NCBI GenBank assembly: GCA_025355005.1
Contig: JANXLV010000033.1
Span: 62,001 to 126,000 of the forward strand
Origin: Myxococcales bacterium
GTDB taxonomy: Bacteria; Myxococcota_A; Polyangia; Polyangiales; Polyangiaceae
DNA length: 64,000 nucleotides
Direction: 5' to 3'
Below are positions 62,864-64,000 of this stretch, one piece after another. The notes under the pieces were generated by a model. That model did no database searches. It worked only from the letters and a program-made list of their open reading frames with translations, and was not told the origin of the DNA. Both the position numbers and the translations under genes were made by a program. Position 1 is the stretch's first letter, and each line of letters opens with the position of its first letter.

Positions 62864-62911
62864 GTGACCATGCTCGTGACCACGCTCGTGACCGGCCTCG
62901 TGACCATGCTC
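62864..62911 (+). repeat. Four 12-bp tandem repeats in a signal-peptide coding region
   Basis: GTGACCATGCTC, GTGACCACGCTC, GTGACCGGCCTC, GTGACCATGCTC in direct succession, the last identical to the first. They encode a VT(M/T/G)L repeat in the export signal of the P460-like lipoprotein. Confidence 0.75.
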
Positions 62912-63430
62912 GCGACAGCGTGCGTTGCAGCCGCGTGCGCAGGGAAGCCCGACAGCGTCGTGGGTACGTCGGACCCGCGCGTGGCACCGAAGACGCCGGA
63001 CGCCGGCGTGGATGCGGGTGCCCCCGTGAGCCCGGAGCTCGCGAGCTACAAGACCACCATGAAGAAGCTCACGCAGGCGCGCGTCCCGTCCGTCGGGCAT
63101 GCATCGGGGCGCTGGGATATAGATGTATGGTGCAACGAATCCGGATGCGATGCGCTGCAGAACGGTGCGCCCGCTAAAGAAGGCGCCACGTTCGCGGTGG
63201 AGCACACCGAGCGCGCAGCGACGCCCATCCCCGGTCCCACGTACTTCATGGAAAAGAAGGCCGCCGGCTACGCCCCGACGCACGGTGATTTCCGTTACGT
63301 CGTCGTGGGCGCGCGCGGCGGCCTGGTGTTCGACGGGCCCGGCACCATGTGCGCCGACTGTCACGACGAGGCGCCAAGAGAGCGCCTCTTCCCGGTGGGT
63401 GTCGTGAACGCGAAGCCCGCTTCGCCGTAG
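62870..63430 (+). CDS. Cytochrome-P460-like lipoprotein with one c-haem site
   Basis: 186 residues. The signal is unusual: LVTTLVTGLVTMLATACVAAAC, built from repeats, with lipobox Cys 23 (Cys 18 possible). The mature part has KTTMKKLTQARVPS, YFMEKKAAGYAPTHGDFRYVVVGARGGLVFDGPGTM and CADCHDEA (haem site about residue 161). The YFMEKKAAGY...GDFRY pattern followed by CxxCH resembles cytochrome P460/c'-beta. It could bind or react with small nitrogen compounds. A GTG at 62852 could serve as start instead. Confidence 0.72.
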   Translation: MLVTTLVTGLVTMLATACVAAACAGKPDSVVGTSDPRVAPKTPDAGVDAGAPVSPELASYKTTMKKLTQARVPSVGHASGRWDIDVWCNESGCDALQNGAPAKEGATFAVEHTERAATPIPGPTYFMEKKAAGYAPTHGDFRYVVVGARGGLVFDGPGTMCADCHDEAPRERLFPVGVVNAKPASP

Positions 63431-63433
63431 CGA

Positions 63434-64000
63434 CTACTTCGCTGACGACTTCGGCGCCGTCATGGGCGCGGCGCTGCCGGAAGGTGCGCCGCTAGCCATC
63501 GGCTTTGCGCCGGGCGCCGGCATCGCGCCGACCGCTACGAGCATCTCCAGGCTGTTCAGGTACGTGCGCGCGTTGGCGACCTTGCCGTCCTTCATCTGCC
63601 AGACGTCGACGAAGTGGATGGTGACCGGTTTGTTCGTCGCCTTGAGCGGGCCGAACGCGCCCTTGTGCGTGCCGTTGAAGACGCCCTCGGAGATGACCCA
63701 GCCGTCCGCGACGACCTGCGTGTCGTTCTTCTGCTTCGCGTCGGGGAACGCGGTGAGCAATCCGGTCATCCAGTCCTTGTTGGCCTTCTTGCCCTTCATG
63801 GTCGCCGGGCTGCTGAAGTCGTCGAACGTGGTGTCGTCGCTGTAGAACGCCATGACACTGTCGATCTTGCCGGTGTCCATCGCCGCGTAGATCTCGTTGA
63901 CCTTGCCGAGCAGTGCTGCGTCGTCCTTCGCGACGTGGTTCTCAGCGGCGGCCGGAAGCTTCGCGACGGGGCGGAACGTTCCATCCTTCGCCTTCGCGTC
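63434..64000 (-). CDS. NTF2-like (SnoaL-type) protein, N-terminus cut by window edge
   Basis: At least 188 residues; the start lies beyond the window. NTF2/SnoaL pattern: GKVNEIYAAMDTGKIDSVMAFYSDDTTFDDFS, KGKKANKDWMTGLLTAFPDAK, VVADGWVISEGVFNGTHKGAFGPLKATNKPV and WQMKDGKVANARTYLN. The open frame upstream of the visible domain (AKDGTFRPVAKLPAAAENHVAKDD) suggests an earlier domain, possibly a tandem NTF2 repeat or export signal. The C-terminus is Ala/Pro/Ser-rich. Function unknown. Confidence 0.78.
   Translation of the reverse strand, partial: DAKAKDGTFRPVAKLPAAAENHVAKDDAALLGKVNEIYAAMDTGKIDSVMAFYSDDTTFDDFSSPATMKGKKANKDWMTGLLTAFPDAKQKNDTQVVADGWVISEGVFNGTHKGAFGPLKATNKPVTIHFVDVWQMKDGKVANARTYLNSLEMLVAVGAMPAPGAKPMASGAPSGSAAPMTAPKSSAK

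Overview
The window is high-GC (visibly about two-thirds G+C), gene-dense bacterial chromosome. It looks like a large-genome myxobacterium (Myxococcota, Polyangia-like). The reasons are two Ser/Thr kinases (one with a membrane anchor and PEGA-like tail), TSP3-OmpA outer-membrane proteins, NCGxCGxxC Cys-rich secreted proteins, a MYXO-CTERM-like tail, RCC1 and kelch lipoproteins, and about eighteen lipoboxes. I see no rRNA, tRNA, CRISPR array, insertion sequence or phage gene. The assignment is inference from gene content.

Layout. 1-7.8 kb, all minus: a Ser/Thr kinase (cut by the left edge), a P1B-type ATPase relic with a TRASH/YHS metal-binding N-terminus, argD, a HAD phosphatase and an RlmI-like rRNA methyltransferase. 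7.9-15.6 kb: a beta-barrel protein, lnt, an HU protein, ybeY, a small conserved protein, a GNAT acetyltransferase, a TSP3-OmpA protein and a Cys-rich lipoprotein. 15.6-18.2 kb, minus: a BtuF-like binding protein, a Cys-rich lipoprotein, folA and thyA. 18.3-20.5 kb, plus: three translationally coupled genes (an anchored helical protein, a small membrane protein, a spermidine-synthase-like protein). 20.5-22.9 kb, minus: a zinc-knuckle/TM protein, a COG3014-like lipoprotein and an LpoB-like lipoprotein. 23-33.8 kb: a response regulator, VKOR-DsbA fusion, RNase R, RCC1 lipoprotein, DnaJ-like protein, trpS, an orphan DNA methyltransferase and a receptor-less MCP. 33.9-42.5 kb: glmS, trypsin-like lipoprotein, TPR protein, an isocitrate/isopropylmalate dehydrogenase, HAD, alanine dehydrogenase, pyrD and a thioredoxin-fold lipoprotein. 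42.5-55.7 kb: TetR plus a diiron protein, kelch lipoprotein, a second kinase with two lipoproteins, glutaryl-CoA-type dehydrogenase, two M16-fold proteins and a di-haem lipoprotein. 55.7-64 kb: more lipoproteins, a PF10118-type/ATC-hydrolase-type pair, trmL, a barrel protein, a P460-like c-haem lipoprotein and an NTF2-like protein cut by the right edge.

How it fits together. Much of the window is envelope biology: Lnt acylates the many lipoproteins, the LpoB-like/COG3014 pair points to peptidoglycan synthesis control, GlmS feeds amino-sugar precursors, and VKOR-DsbA makes disulfides for the Cys-rich secreted proteins. Housekeeping genes (argD, folA-thyA, trpS, pyrD, ald, rnr, ybeY) are interspersed.

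Most unusual: (i) several apparent pseudoenzymes that keep the fold but lack catalytic residues (P-type ATPase, both M16 proteins, a thioredoxin-fold protein, and one kinase with its catalytic-loop Asn replaced by Thr); (ii) a 145-bp imperfect palindrome between the MCP gene and glmS; (iii) the coupled three-gene cassette at 18.3-20.5 kb; (iv) triple 7-bp repeats in the promoter of the diiron-protein gene.
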